64,000 bases of DNA from an uncultured Lachnospiraceae bacterium (GCA_910584685.1 CAJUAO010000017.1:6294-70293), one strand, 5' to 3'; counted from the first letter of the stretch, positions 8,473 to 17,921 are shown. The notes: generated by a model not told the origin, from the sequence alone. Made by a program: numbers and translations.

Positions 8473-10077
8473 TTACATTCCTGTATTTGATAGCTGTTTC
8501 ATTCCCTCCAAAACAAACGGAAGAATAAGCTTGACCAGTATGACAAGACATAATGGTATAAACGCCATAGCCTTGGCAATAACTGATTTTTTTGTTATTA
8601 TTTCCTCATTTTCCTGCTTATGCTTTTCCACATAATAGTTCCTGTCCTTTTCCATACCGGAAAATGCCTGCTCAATTCCAAGCATATCTGCCGCAAGAAA
8701 GCCGTCCATCAGCTTTTCCAATGGCATAAAGCCTGTATTTTCCTTTACGTTGCTAAAAACTCTCATGCCTGCATAGGAAAATCCATTTATCATACCTTCG
8801 ATTTCATCCTTAAAAATGACGGCATAATCCCTTATATGCTTTAAAATCTCCTCTACTGTTATTCTATCCATATGCATAAGCATAAGTATAACAGACTGAT
8901 ACCTTACTATCTCCTCCTCGCTGTCCATTATCATAAGCTGACGCTGCAGCGCTATCTTAAAATATGGAAGCTTAAACACTATTACACCTGACAATACAGC
9001 TGTGATAACGCTTATACTTAATGCAGCGCCGGTGCTTAAGGCAGCAGCGCAGGCTATAGGCAATGATATCAGAGAAAAACAAATTCTTCTTATTTCAAAT
9101 TCCCTTATGTTATACGGATAAGCCACAGATTTAAGCAGATTATTTATTTTTTCAGACGATTTTGGCGCAGCTCTTATCAGCCTTAAAATCATATAATTGA
9201 TAATTTCCCTGTCAAGAAGCCATTCTGCCCACATTGTCCTGTATTCCCTGTTTCTGCAGGGATTTCTCAATATTGTAATAACCTTGTATATACCTGCCGT
9301 CATAAGTGATAAAAAAACAGTGGTAATGATACCCATAAGCCCCTCATAGGAATATCTGAGCTCCGGCATATTTGATGTTGCCCAAAGCTCTATAAGCTTT
9401 ATTGAAAAGACCGGAAGTATGGTAACTGCCGACAAGCCTTTAAACTGCGCTTCAAGCCTGTTTCTTTTTAATATTTCCAAATAAACGCTTTCCTTAAGAT
9501 ACCCCAGATTATCTAAAAAAACTGAGCCTGTTTTTGTACTCTTGTCTCCATAAGCTAAGACTGTCATTCCCAATGAATAAAACGTAAGAAAAAGATTATT
9601 TGGCGCCGTATCCCTGTAATCCTCATTTTCTCCCAGGGACGCGCCTTTTAAGTGATTCAGTATAAGCTGTCCGTGTACAGCCATATCGTATGGCACCTTC
9701 TCTATTGCCTTTTCTACCGCCTCATACAGCATGCCGTTAAACTGATAATGAAAATGCACCTCGGATATAAAGCCTTCAAACATTGATAAAAGCCTTACCT
9801 CCTGCTTTCCAAGCTGCGTATTTACATGAGATAAAATCATCACATATACTATCACCGCTACAAGACATCCGTAATACAGGGAAAAATCTGCAAAAATAAG
9901 CATACCTGCCCCTATTGCAAGAGAAAGAATATATATTTTTATCAGATATACTTCTGTTCTTTTTATAATTGAATACCTGTCCGCCGGATATAAAAGCCTT
10001 ATTCTATGCTCAATCCTTTTTGTTATGGCAGCAGTGAGAAAAAAACGTCGGCTTATCCTATACACAATATTTTTCAT
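8473..10077 (-). CDS. Tad pilus inner-membrane platform protein (TadB/TadC-like)
   Basis: 534 residues with hydrophobic segments near residues 46-80, 220-240, 255-280, 325-370 and 505-525, separated by two cytoplasmic helical regions. This layout fits the type II secretion F domain proteins TadB and TadC; its length suggests that both functions are combined in one protein, since no separate TadC is present. It would anchor the pilus ATPase at the membrane. The start at 10077 has GGGAG 7 bases upstream and overlaps the end of tadA by 20 bases, implying translational coupling. Confidence 0.72.
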   Translation of the reverse strand: MKNIVYRISRRFFLTAAITKRIEHRIRLLYPADRYSIIKRTEVYLIKIYILSLAIGAGMLIFADFSLYYGCLVAVIVYVMILSHVNTQLGKQEVRLLSMFEGFISEVHFHYQFNGMLYEAVEKAIEKVPYDMAVHGQLILNHLKGASLGENEDYRDTAPNNLFLTFYSLGMTVLAYGDKSTKTGSVFLDNLGYLKESVYLEILKRNRLEAQFKGLSAVTILPVFSIKLIELWATSNMPELRYSYEGLMGIITTVFLSLMTAGIYKVITILRNPCRNREYRTMWAEWLLDREIINYMILRLIRAAPKSSEKINNLLKSVAYPYNIREFEIRRICFSLISLPIACAAALSTGAALSISVITAVLSGVIVFKLPYFKIALQRQLMIMDSEEEIVRYQSVILMLMHMDRITVEEILKHIRDYAVIFKDEIEGMINGFSYAGMRVFSNVKENTGFMPLEKLMDGFLAADMLGIEQAFSGMEKDRNYYVEKHKQENEEIITKKSVIAKAMAFIPLCLVILVKLILPFVLEGMKQLSNTGM

Positions 10078-11629
10078 TAAACTGCTCCCTTTCATTACTG
10101 TCTAAATGCTTTGATATCATTTCACAGACCTTCCTTGAAAAGCTGCCCTTTCTTATATAACGGTTATTCTCATATACAACTATATCTGAAATATAATAGC
10201 CGTCAGCGCTGTCGTCTGCCCCTATTTCTGATATTCTTTCTATGTACCTGTGTCCGTTTATATCCTTTTCCATATGAATGTCAAATCTTATAGCCTCTAC
10301 TACCTGCTCCTTTGCTATTTTCTCATCACGGAACAAGCCGCAGGACAAAAGGCTGTTTCTCATATACTTTATAAGGCTGTCCGTAGTTTTTGCATGATGT
10401 GTAAACAGGGTAAAAATCGAGCCTACCTGAGACATCTGTATAAGATATGCCGCCACCTCTATGGTCGCCACCTCTCCCAGTATGTTCACCGCTCCGTCAG
10501 TTTTCTTCTGAACGTCAAGACCTGTCTGTCCGTCTATATACTCTGTTTCCCTGAAGGTAAGTATATTTCTGTCCTTATATATATCCCTTAGATGAAGCTC
10601 AAAGGCTGATTCCTGTATTCTAAGGGTATACATAGGTGAAATATACCTTATCATTGACATAAGCAGCGTTGTCTTGCCGCTTCCCTGCGCCCCTGTCACT
10701 GCCGCTACCTGACACCCCTTTACTATCCACCTTATAACATCAATAGGCAGCTCCTTCCCTCTGTCTGTTATTAGCTCTTCCATTTCCTTATTATCTATTG
10801 TGTCAAACTTTCTTACAAAAAAAGCAAAGCTCTCTGAAAAAGGCGGTCTGACCACCACTACCCTTGAATGGTCCTTCATCTCTCCTATAATGTAGCCCTT
10901 TGCCTTTGAAAGCTGTCCCGGATTTCCATAGCGGTATATGTTCATGCATACCCTCTCAAGCTCCTCCCTTGTCCCGAATGACAGAAAGGAAAGGTGAATG
11001 TTTATACCCCTATAAAATATCCATACAGAGTCATAACCGTCTTTTTGTCCTGACACTCCTCCCGATACCCCGTCTATCTTCATATCCCTTATCTCATCTA
11101 CCACTCCAAGACCTCTGTAGGCGCTGTATATTTTCTGTACGATAATATCCAGCTTTTCATTATCCTTAAGATGTACCCCTTCCTTTTCATATAATGCTTC
11201 TATGTCATTTTTATCTATATCACAGCCTGTCTCATAAATGTTTTCCTCCAAAACTCCTGACTTTTTCACAAGCTCCTCCAATGCGCCGGATTCATATTCG
11301 CCCTTATATAAATATAAGAGAATATCAAACTTTTCCTCCGGTGAAAGCCTTATGCTGCTGTCAAAGGGCATGATTCTGTTATATGAGCCTGTATCGTATT
11401 TAAGCCTGTTTACAAAGATATCCCTTATAATATCCTTTACATAGGCCTTTGCATTTACATCTCCCACACCGCAGTTTGCCAGCGCATTTTTCAGTTCGTT
11501 TCTCTTATTCCTAAGCCTTCTTATATCCTCTTCTCCAAGACCTGCTTCATAGAGATTTGCCCTAAGGGTCTCGTTTATCTTTTTTTCTACAGCCGTCACT
11601 ATTGACGATATATCATACTCATTATTCAA
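10058..11629 (-). CDS. tadA: Tad/CpaF pilus assembly ATPase
   Basis: 523 residues of the type II/IV secretion ATPase family (TadA/CpaF). The Walker A motif is TGAQGSGKTT (residues 312-321), followed by the Asp-box region (LRIQESAFELH), a Walker B region (AVNILGEVATIEVAAYLIQMS) and the His-box (LFTHHAKTTDSLI). The enzyme forms a hexamer that powers pilus extension. Translation starts at a TTG: there is no ATG in frame nearby, and GAGG lies 9 bases upstream. The TTG overlaps the stop of the preceding gene by 8 bases. The N-terminal 160 residues are less conserved. Confidence 0.9.
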   Translation of the reverse strand: MNNEYDISSIVTAVEKKINETLRANLYEAGLGEEDIRRLRNKRNELKNALANCGVGDVNAKAYVKDIIRDIFVNRLKYDTGSYNRIMPFDSSIRLSPEEKFDILLYLYKGEYESGALEELVKKSGVLEENIYETGCDIDKNDIEALYEKEGVHLKDNEKLDIIVQKIYSAYRGLGVVDEIRDMKIDGVSGGVSGQKDGYDSVWIFYRGINIHLSFLSFGTREELERVCMNIYRYGNPGQLSKAKGYIIGEMKDHSRVVVVRPPFSESFAFFVRKFDTIDNKEMEELITDRGKELPIDVIRWIVKGCQVAAVTGAQGSGKTTLLMSMIRYISPMYTLRIQESAFELHLRDIYKDRNILTFRETEYIDGQTGLDVQKKTDGAVNILGEVATIEVAAYLIQMSQVGSIFTLFTHHAKTTDSLIKYMRNSLLSCGLFRDEKIAKEQVVEAIRFDIHMEKDINGHRYIERISEIGADDSADGYYISDIVVYENNRYIRKGSFSRKVCEMISKHLDSNEREQFNEKYCV

Positions 11630-12425
11630 TTCCCTTTACCTCTGCCTTTCTTAATATGATATTTGTAGCTTTAAAAAGGCTGTTTATAAAATCAAAATTA
11701 GCGTCCTGCTTTTTGGAAAATATATTTTTCATTATAAAGGGAACAGCCTTTCCGTCATAGATGGCGTCATGATATCGTATATTATAAGGTATAACTCCTA
11801 CCTCTCTCTTTGATATCCCATATTCCCTGCATATTTGCTTTACGCTTTTTCTGGAATATCCGTCATATTTTCCTATAAGAAAAACTGCTTTATTTAATAT
11901 TCTCTCATCATCCGGAAGTAAAACATTCACAGGGTCAGGACTTATGCTTATAACTACAACATCGCACTTATCAATAATTGAGTTTGAGGAAAGACAGCTT
12001 CCGTTCGATAAATCCCACATATTAACGTCGCTTATATCATTTAACAGCTCCATAAGCATCTTATATGCATTAACTGAATCTATGCTGTCATTTTCCATAT
12101 CTCCTCTCGCCGCAGGTATATAATAAAGATTTGTCTGCTTAACGTTTACCATATTTGTCTCAACAGTCTCTCTGTTTAAAAGATTAAGCTTTGACCTGTC
12201 TATAATCTCATTCATACCCTTCCTGTTATAAAAGCTGTAGTCCTCATGTATCATATAATCATTTCTTCTGCCCTCAAATATTTCCTCTATGGGTTTACTT
12301 CTCATATCAGTCTGCACCATAACGGTGTTCAGTGAATACAGCACGGATGTCATTATCCCCACTGCCAGCATATTTCCTGATGTGGCGCTTCTTCCCGCCA
12401 CATTACTCCAAAATGCTATATTCAA
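11622..12425 (-). CDS. Tad-locus CpaE/ParA-like protein with altered P-loop
   Basis: 267 residues with a MinD/ParA fold signature: beta1 MNIAFWSN, a loop VAGRSATSGN in place of KGGVGKTT, then a helix and VMVQTDMRSK where the Walker A' aspartate lies. The signature lysine before the glycine and the invariant GKT lysine are absent. Nucleotide binding is therefore doubtful, or different. CpaE-like proteins place Tad pili at the cell pole. Start codon TTG at 12425 with GGAGG 9 bases upstream; it overlaps the preceding gene by 23 bases. Confidence 0.65.
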   Translation of the reverse strand: MNIAFWSNVAGRSATSGNMLAVGIMTSVLYSLNTVMVQTDMRSKPIEEIFEGRRNDYMIHEDYSFYNRKGMNEIIDRSKLNLLNRETVETNMVNVKQTNLYYIPAARGDMENDSIDSVNAYKMLMELLNDISDVNMWDLSNGSCLSSNSIIDKCDVVVISISPDPVNVLLPDDERILNKAVFLIGKYDGYSRKSVKQICREYGISKREVGVIPYNIRYHDAIYDGKAVPFIMKNIFSKKQDANFDFINSLFKATNIILRKAEVKGIE

Positions 12426-13071
12426 TTATCTTTCCCTCCCTTGCTCTCGATAAAGCCTTTTCAATATCCTGCTCCCTGGCCTCTGTAAGTCTTTTTGCAA
12501 TTTTTATCAGCACCTTTGAAAAGCCTTCCGAAAGTCTTTTAAAGCTGCTGATTCCCTCATATGACATGGATATCTTATATTCCCTGTCTATGGCATCATC
12601 AGCAATCTCATATACATAACCCTTTTTCAAAAGTTTTATAAGATAATCATCCTTTATAATATGATTTACCACATACCTGCCCGTAACGCCGTTATCAGTA
12701 ACATCCCGGAAAATAACTCCGTCCAGCTTTCTGCTGTCCCGTATAATATTCTTTATATACTCAGACATACCAAATGAATTATCTGACACTGCATATACGC
12801 TGTCGCATAAATCAAAGAAAGACTGCTGCAGCTTTTTTGAAAGCACAAAAATAAAATCTGCTTCTCTGTCTAAAGCATTAATATCGCCTTTATAAAAATA
12901 AATATCCTTATAGGAATAATCGCAGGAATCCTGCTGAAAGAAAAATCTTGCCTTGCATGAAGTGTCAGCCACAATGACATCATACTGAAGATTTCTAAGC
13001 ATCATACTTAAATAAACCGAAAAATCAAGCGTATCATAGCCTAGTATACCAATGTATCTTGCCTTTTTAAT
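12403..13071 (-). CDS. First Tad-operon gene: CpaE-like N-terminal domain protein, ATT start
   Basis: 222 residues when read from an ATT codon at 13071-13069. A perfect AGGAGGTGG (13085-13077) lies 8 bases upstream of that ATT. An in-frame TAG sits directly before it, and there is no other start codon until ATG at 13005, which has no ribosome binding site. The ATT frame adds KKARYIGILGYDTLDFSVYL, a convincing beta1-loop-helix of a MinD-like Rossmann fold leading into DVIVADTS. The loop GYDTLDFS lacks P-loop residues. The C-terminal part is helical and polar. It may pair with the next gene to place the pilus machine. Homology is inferred from fold pattern and context. Confidence 0.65.
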   Translation of the reverse strand: MKKARYIGILGYDTLDFSVYLSMMLRNLQYDVIVADTSCKARFFFQQDSCDYSYKDIYFYKGDINALDREADFIFVLSKKLQQSFFDLCDSVYAVSDNSFGMSEYIKNIIRDSRKLDGVIFRDVTDNGVTGRYVVNHIIKDDYLIKLLKKGYVYEIADDAIDREYKISMSYEGISSFKRLSEGFSKVLIKIAKRLTEAREQDIEKALSRAREGKIIEYSILE

Positions 13072-13215
13072 CTATGCCACCTCCTGTATGAAAACCATAA
13101 GGAACTGTCTGATTCAAGATAATTATATTATACACTATGTTATTACTTTTGTAAAGTATTTAATATTTATTTAATATTTTGGTATTTTATCAGCAAACTA
13201 ACTTATAACATTTTA

Positions 13216-13244
13216 TTGTTTTTATTCCTCAACTGTGCTATCAT
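13216..13244 (+). promoter_or_regulatory. Promoter of pyrBI
   Basis: TTGTTT (13216-13221) and TATCAT (13239-13244) are 17 bases apart, with TG one base before the -10 (extended -10). Transcription would start near 13251, about 40 bases before pyrB. No leader peptide or PyrR-type attenuator fits in so short a leader. Confidence 0.65.
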
Positions 13245-13292
13245 AAATACGTCGCAATTCAGACAATATTTTTACAAAAACGGAGGTGCCAA

Positions 13293-14213
13293 ATGAAACA
13301 TATAATCAGTCCTTTAGACCTTTCAGTGGACGAGCTTTCAAATTTGCTGGATTTAGCAGCCGATATTGAGAAAAACCCTGATAAATATAAAGAGGCATGT
13401 AAGGGCAAAAAAATTGCCACATTATTTTACGAACCTAGCACCCGTACAAGATTAAGCTTTGAAGCAGCTATGTTAAATCTTGGAGGAAGTGTACTAGGTT
13501 TTTCTTCTGCTGCATCCAGCTCAGCATCAAAAGGTGAAAGCGTTGCCGATACCATTCGGGTAGTTTCATGCTATGCAGACATATGCGCTATGCGTCATCC
13601 TAAGGAAGGCGCTCCATTAGTCGCAAGCGAACATTCAGGCATCCCTATTATAAATGCCGGAGACGGCGGTCATCAGCATCCTACACAGACGCTTACAGAC
13701 CTTATGACTATCCGCTCCTTAAAGGGCAGGCTTGAAAATCTTACCATCGGCTTATGCGGCGACCTTAAATTCGGACGAACTGTTCATTCTCTTATAAACG
13801 CCCTGTCCCGCTATTCCAATATTAAATTTGTTCTTATATCACCAAATGAGCTGCGTCTGCCAAGCTATATATGTGAGGAGGTTCTTGACGAGAAGCACAT
13901 TGAATATGAGGAGGTTTCTAAGCTGGAGGATGCTATTCCGAAGCTTGATATCCTTTATATGACAAGAGTCCAGAAGGAGCGTTTCTTTAACGAGGAGGAT
14001 TATATAAGACTTAAGGACAGCTATATTCTGGATTCCGAAAAGCTTGCAAACGCAAAGGAGGATATGTACATTCTTCATCCTCTTCCTCGTGTAAACGAAA
14101 TATCAGTAGAGATAGACAATGATTCTCGCGCAGCTTATTTCAAGCAGGTACAATACGGCGTATATGTAAGAATGGCTCTCATTCTCACATTGTTAGATAT
14201 TCATGTAGATTAA
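13293..14213 (+). CDS. pyrB: Aspartate carbamoyltransferase catalytic subunit
   Basis: 306 residues catalysing carbamoyl phosphate + aspartate to N-carbamoyl aspartate, the first committed step of pyrimidine synthesis. The carbamoyl phosphate loop is FYEPSTRTRLSFE (residues 46-57), and the 80s-type loop SSSASKGES, the HPTQTL motif (about 128-133) and the HPLPRVNEI motif (about 262-270) are all present. The ribosome binding site is CGGAGG. pyrI follows after 13 bases, so this is the enteric-type regulated holoenzyme with catalytic trimers and regulatory dimers. Confidence 0.97.
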   Translation: MKHIISPLDLSVDELSNLLDLAADIEKNPDKYKEACKGKKIATLFYEPSTRTRLSFEAAMLNLGGSVLGFSSAASSSASKGESVADTIRVVSCYADICAMRHPKEGAPLVASEHSGIPIINAGDGGHQHPTQTLTDLMTIRSLKGRLENLTIGLCGDLKFGRTVHSLINALSRYSNIKFVLISPNELRLPSYICEEVLDEKHIEYEEVSKLEDAIPKLDILYMTRVQKERFFNEEDYIRLKDSYILDSEKLANAKEDMYILHPLPRVNEISVEIDNDSRAAYFKQVQYGVYVRMALILTLLDIHVD

Positions 14214-14226
14214 CGGGAGGTAGTAT

Positions 14227-14652
14227 ATGTTAAATGTTGGAAGCTTAAAGGAAGGCTTTGTATTAGACCATATTCAGGCAGGAAAGGCAATGCAGATATA
14301 CAGCTACCTTGGGCTGGACAAGCTTGATTGTCAGGTAGCTATTATAAAAAACGCTAAGAGCAATAAGATGGAAAGAAAGGACATTATAAAAATAGAATGT
14401 CCCATAGATGTTATTAATCTTGATATTCTGGGATTTATAGACCACAATATAACAGTAAATATAATTCACAACAGTGAAATCGTTGACAAGAAAAAGCTTA
14501 CGCTGCCAAAGGTAGTTTATAACGTGTTAAAATGCAAGAATCCACGGTGCATCACGTCTATCGAGCAGGAGCTTAAGCAGGTATTTATACTTACAGATGA
14601 GGAAAAACAGATATACAGATGTAAATACTGTGAAGAAAAGAACGTACTCTAA
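14227..14652 (+). CDS. pyrI: Aspartate carbamoyltransferase regulatory subunit
   Basis: 141 residues. The N-terminal allosteric domain binds CTP/ATP, and the C-terminal zinc domain has the four cysteine ligands Cys103, Cys108, Cys132 and Cys135 (CKNPRC...CKYC), which hold it to the catalytic trimers. Spacing of 13 bases from pyrB with a GGGAGG site supports co-expression in equal amounts. Confidence 0.96.
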   Translation: MLNVGSLKEGFVLDHIQAGKAMQIYSYLGLDKLDCQVAIIKNAKSNKMERKDIIKIECPIDVINLDILGFIDHNITVNIIHNSEIVDKKKLTLPKVVYNVLKCKNPRCITSIEQELKQVFILTDEEKQIYRCKYCEEKNVL

Positions 14653-14747
14653 AAAGGGCTGCCCTTCTAAAAATACAGGTAAAATATAAAATAATCCTTC
14701 CGGTTAAGCATATATTTACCATGTTTTTTAAGAAGGGCAGCTTTTAT
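14652..14747. terminator. Long-stem inverted repeat between convergent pyrI and EamA gene
   Basis: AAAAGGGCTGCCCTTCT (from 14652) pairs with AGAAGGGCAGCTTTT (14731-14745), with a two-base bulge and a loop of about 60 bases. The T-rich right flank for the plus strand and A-rich left flank suit a bidirectional terminator. Confidence 0.6.
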
Positions 14748-14786
14748 AATTAATACAACCGCATAAAAAAAGGGTATAAAAAATAT

Positions 14787-15683
14787 TTAACTTCTGTTCT
14801 TTCTATCAGGAAGCTGCGCCAGCACTATTGCCGCAAACAAAACCACACAGCCTGCAATTTCCCTTTCCGACATACTCTGACCTAATATGAGCCAGCCTGC
14901 CAATAAGGAAAATACAGCTTCCAGTGAAAATACCATAGAAGCCACAGTTGGATTTATATTTTTTTGTCCTATAACCTGAAGCGTATATCCTATTCCACAT
15001 GACATTATTCCTGCATATAATAAAGGAACGCTGCAGCCGGCTATATCCTTAAGACTTACATCCTCAAATATAAGCATTGGTATACCTGATAAAATGCCGC
15101 ATGTAAAAAACTGTATACAGCTAAGCTTTACCCCGTCCACCAGGGGCGAAAAATAATCCACACAAAGTATATGTCCCGAAAAAACCACAGCGCAGCCAAG
15201 CACCAGCAAATCTCCCTTTCCTATATAAAAATCTTCATTTATACACAAAAGATAAAGTCCTGCTACTGCAAACGCCACTCCCAGCCATACAAATTTTCCA
15301 GCTTTCCTTTTTAAAAAAAGCCCTGCCACAGGCACTATAACTATATACATGGCTGTGATAAAGCCTGCTTTTCCCACTGTCGTATACTTTATTCCAAACT
15401 GCTGCAGATTTGAAGCCACACACAAAAAAGCTCCGCAGCACAAGCCTCCTGTAAGCAGCTTTTTTCTGTCACTCCTTATTTCATTTTTGCCTTTTGTACC
15501 TTTTTTATTTTTATCCCACAGGAAAATAACAGGAATTAAAACCGCTCCGCCAAGAATACACCTTAAGCAGTTAAATGTAAAGCCTCCCACATAATCCATT
15601 CCCTTGCTTTGAGCAACAAATGCAAAACCCCATATTATTGTTGCCATAAATAATAAAGCCAGACTTTTTATTTTCTCTGTCAT
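14787..15683 (-). CDS. EamA/DMT-superfamily transporter
   Basis: 298 residues with ten hydrophobic helices in two repeated halves of five, the layout of drug/metabolite exporters (EamA). The N-terminus LLFMATIIWGFAFVAQSKGMDYVGG and the second-half motif NPTVASMVFSLEAVFSLLAGWLILGQ are typical. Such carriers export amino acids, nucleosides or other metabolites; the substrate cannot be told. Its ATG overlaps the stop of the EAL-LamG gene (ATGA), so the two are translationally coupled. Confidence 0.85.
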   Translation of the reverse strand: MTEKIKSLALLFMATIIWGFAFVAQSKGMDYVGGFTFNCLRCILGGAVLIPVIFLWDKNKKGTKGKNEIRSDRKKLLTGGLCCGAFLCVASNLQQFGIKYTTVGKAGFITAMYIVIVPVAGLFLKRKAGKFVWLGVAFAVAGLYLLCINEDFYIGKGDLLVLGCAVVFSGHILCVDYFSPLVDGVKLSCIQFFTCGILSGIPMLIFEDVSLKDIAGCSVPLLYAGIMSCGIGYTLQVIGQKNINPTVASMVFSLEAVFSLLAGWLILGQSMSEREIAGCVVLFAAIVLAQLPDRKNRS

Positions 15684-17794
15684 TTTTCGGTCCGTTCCAA
15701 TATAGCCTCTATTTCAAGGGGCTGATTATAAATATGAATATCTGCAATAGCGCCCTCAAAGCTCATTGTAAACACGTCTCCGCCAAATATCATTTGCGTA
15801 ATCTCCCCTATATCAAAGCAGTCATCCTTTATTCCATTTGATTTTCCGTCTACATAATGAGCAATCATTCTGATATCCTTCTGGTATATAAGCACTATAT
15901 GATGCCATTTTCCCTTGTCCATAAACCTTTCCCAGATTGTATCTCTCCACTCTGTTTCCCTAAGGGTATCCTTAAGACGATACATGCTTTTTCCGTCTGC
16001 GGTCAAAGGAATTTCTGACATAAAGCCATGCTTCGTACCTGCATAAAAGGAGCTTACCCACGGTCTTGGGTTTTCGTCCTTAATCCAATAGGATATGGTA
16101 TAGCCGTCCATCTGCTCAGGAAGCTCTGGCACAATCAATACATTTTCTTTTATATTACCGCCCTTAAGGGTTACTCCAAGGCTTCCCTCCCATGGTCCTT
16201 CTTCAAAAGCAAGCTCCTGACCATTATATTTAAGCTCCGGCTTTCCTGACGCTTCCTCTAGGTTTCCGTTTAATGAATAATGTAATTCCTCCAAAGGTAT
16301 TCTCTTATTCGTCAGCTTTTCTCCCTGTCTGCTTCCCTGCTGCCATTGAGAGGAATTTTTTTGCTTTTCCTTTACCTTATCATACATTCTCTTTACTGCT
16401 TCAAAGGAAAGGGCCTGGTCAAAAATTCTTAAATCTGATACGCAGCCCTCAAAGCCCTTGGCATAAATGTCTCCGCCTATTAAAATATTTTTAGGACTTA
16501 TCAGATTAATAACATCATTAATAAGACCTGTTCTCTCACCGTTAATATACACGGTTGACACATGATTGGCGCTGTTATAGCAGGCTGTAACCATAATCCA
16601 TTCCTGCGATTTTATTGTCTGGTTTCCCGTATCATACCACCCGTCATGGTCTGACGCATCCTTAATTCTGAAATTAAGCTTCATATCCCAGCCTCTTGGC
16701 ATAATACTGCAAAAGCCATTCTCATAGCCCACATAATATGCGCTTGTCCATAATCTGGCATACTCCTCCTTAATCCACATATTAATGGAAAAGCTGTCAT
16801 TTTTTAACAGCTCTACCGGCAGCTCTACGCTGTTATGCATAGGCTCCCCGCCTCCAAAATGAAGCCCTGACATTCCATTTGCAGGACCGTCGCAAAACGT
16901 TATATTGTCGCCAAGCACAATACCCTCATATTTGCCTGTATCATCCTTTAAATGTCCGTCAAAGCTAAAATGAACCTCATTTATTTCTGTCTCCAGATGG
17001 GCTTCTAAATATTCATAATATTCATTTTCAGGGAGTGGCTTTGCATATAAAAAGCCCTGAAACATATCACAGCCTAAGAGGCTTAAAAACCTGCTTTGCT
17101 CGTCTGTCTCCACTCCTTCACACACAACATCCATATGCAGCTTTTTTGCCATCTCAAGCACACAGGACAAAACAGTTTTTTCATTTTCATTTAAATGGTC
17201 GCTTTTTAAAAACACCCTGTCCACCTTAAGAGTGTCGATAGGCAAATCCGTCAGCAGATTCAGCGAAGAATATCCGGAGCCGAAATCATCCATTGATATT
17301 CTGCCTCCCTTTTCCCTAAACTCCTTTACTACGGCAAAGATTGTATCTATATTCTGCACATACATGCTTTCTGTCAGTTCAAATTCAGTATACTTAGGAA
17401 GCACATGATATTTTTTAAACAGATTTCTTATGTAATTATAAATCCTTCCATCCTCCAAATGCGCTCTTGACACATTCATGGAAACAGGAACAATAGGCTT
17501 TCTCTCTCTTACCCTCTCATGGAGCTTCTTAAATACCTGCTCATATACAAAAAAATCCAGTTCAACTATACTTCCGTTCTCCTCAAGAGCAGGAATAAAC
17601 ATATCAGGATAAATAAATGAGCCGTCGGGCTTCTGCCAGCGTACCAGCGCCTCTGCACCTACCACCCTTGTAGAGCCTGCCTCAATCTTTGGCTGGTAAA
17701 ATACCTTTATCTCTCCGTTACTCAGCGCTTTTCTCAGGGAATGACTAATACTGCTTTTTTTATATCTATGCTGTAATAAATTTATTACATCCAT
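15680..17794 (-). CDS. EAL-domain c-di-GMP phosphodiesterase with two C-terminal LamG domains
   Basis: 704 residues. Residues about 15-262 form an EAL domain with intact catalytic residues: the EAL triad at 48-50 (AEALVRW), Asn107, Glu142 (ELTES), Asp169-Asp170 (DDFGSGYSSL), Lys190 (LKVD) and Glu226/229 (CEGVET). It should hydrolyse cyclic di-GMP. Residues about 285-470 and 510-700 are two concanavalin-like LamG (LamG_3-type) domains, each ending in a strand such as SDLRIFDQAL and ADIHIYNQPL. There is no signal peptide or membrane helix, so the sugar-binding-type domains sit in the cytoplasm, which is unusual. GGAGG lies 11 bases before the ATG at 17794; the Met codons seven and six codons upstream lie at or before this site. 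The 4-base overlap with the EamA gene suggests joint function. Confidence 0.85.
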   Translation of the reverse strand: MDVINLLQHRYKKSSISHSLRKALSNGEIKVFYQPKIEAGSTRVVGAEALVRWQKPDGSFIYPDMFIPALEENGSIVELDFFVYEQVFKKLHERVRERKPIVPVSMNVSRAHLEDGRIYNYIRNLFKKYHVLPKYTEFELTESMYVQNIDTIFAVVKEFREKGGRISMDDFGSGYSSLNLLTDLPIDTLKVDRVFLKSDHLNENEKTVLSCVLEMAKKLHMDVVCEGVETDEQSRFLSLLGCDMFQGFLYAKPLPENEYYEYLEAHLETEINEVHFSFDGHLKDDTGKYEGIVLGDNITFCDGPANGMSGLHFGGGEPMHNSVELPVELLKNDSFSINMWIKEEYARLWTSAYYVGYENGFCSIMPRGWDMKLNFRIKDASDHDGWYDTGNQTIKSQEWIMVTACYNSANHVSTVYINGERTGLINDVINLISPKNILIGGDIYAKGFEGCVSDLRIFDQALSFEAVKRMYDKVKEKQKNSSQWQQGSRQGEKLTNKRIPLEELHYSLNGNLEEASGKPELKYNGQELAFEEGPWEGSLGVTLKGGNIKENVLIVPELPEQMDGYTISYWIKDENPRPWVSSFYAGTKHGFMSEIPLTADGKSMYRLKDTLRETEWRDTIWERFMDKGKWHHIVLIYQKDIRMIAHYVDGKSNGIKDDCFDIGEITQMIFGGDVFTMSFEGAIADIHIYNQPLEIEAILERTEK

Positions 17795-17921
17795 ATTCTT
17801 ACATACCTCCATCATTAGTTACGGTTTCTCTCTAAGGCAATTATACCATTTTTCTGCCGATATTCCAACGTATTTCTTAATTTATATTCTTAATTTACGC
17901 CGCTTTTTCTTTATGGCAGAC

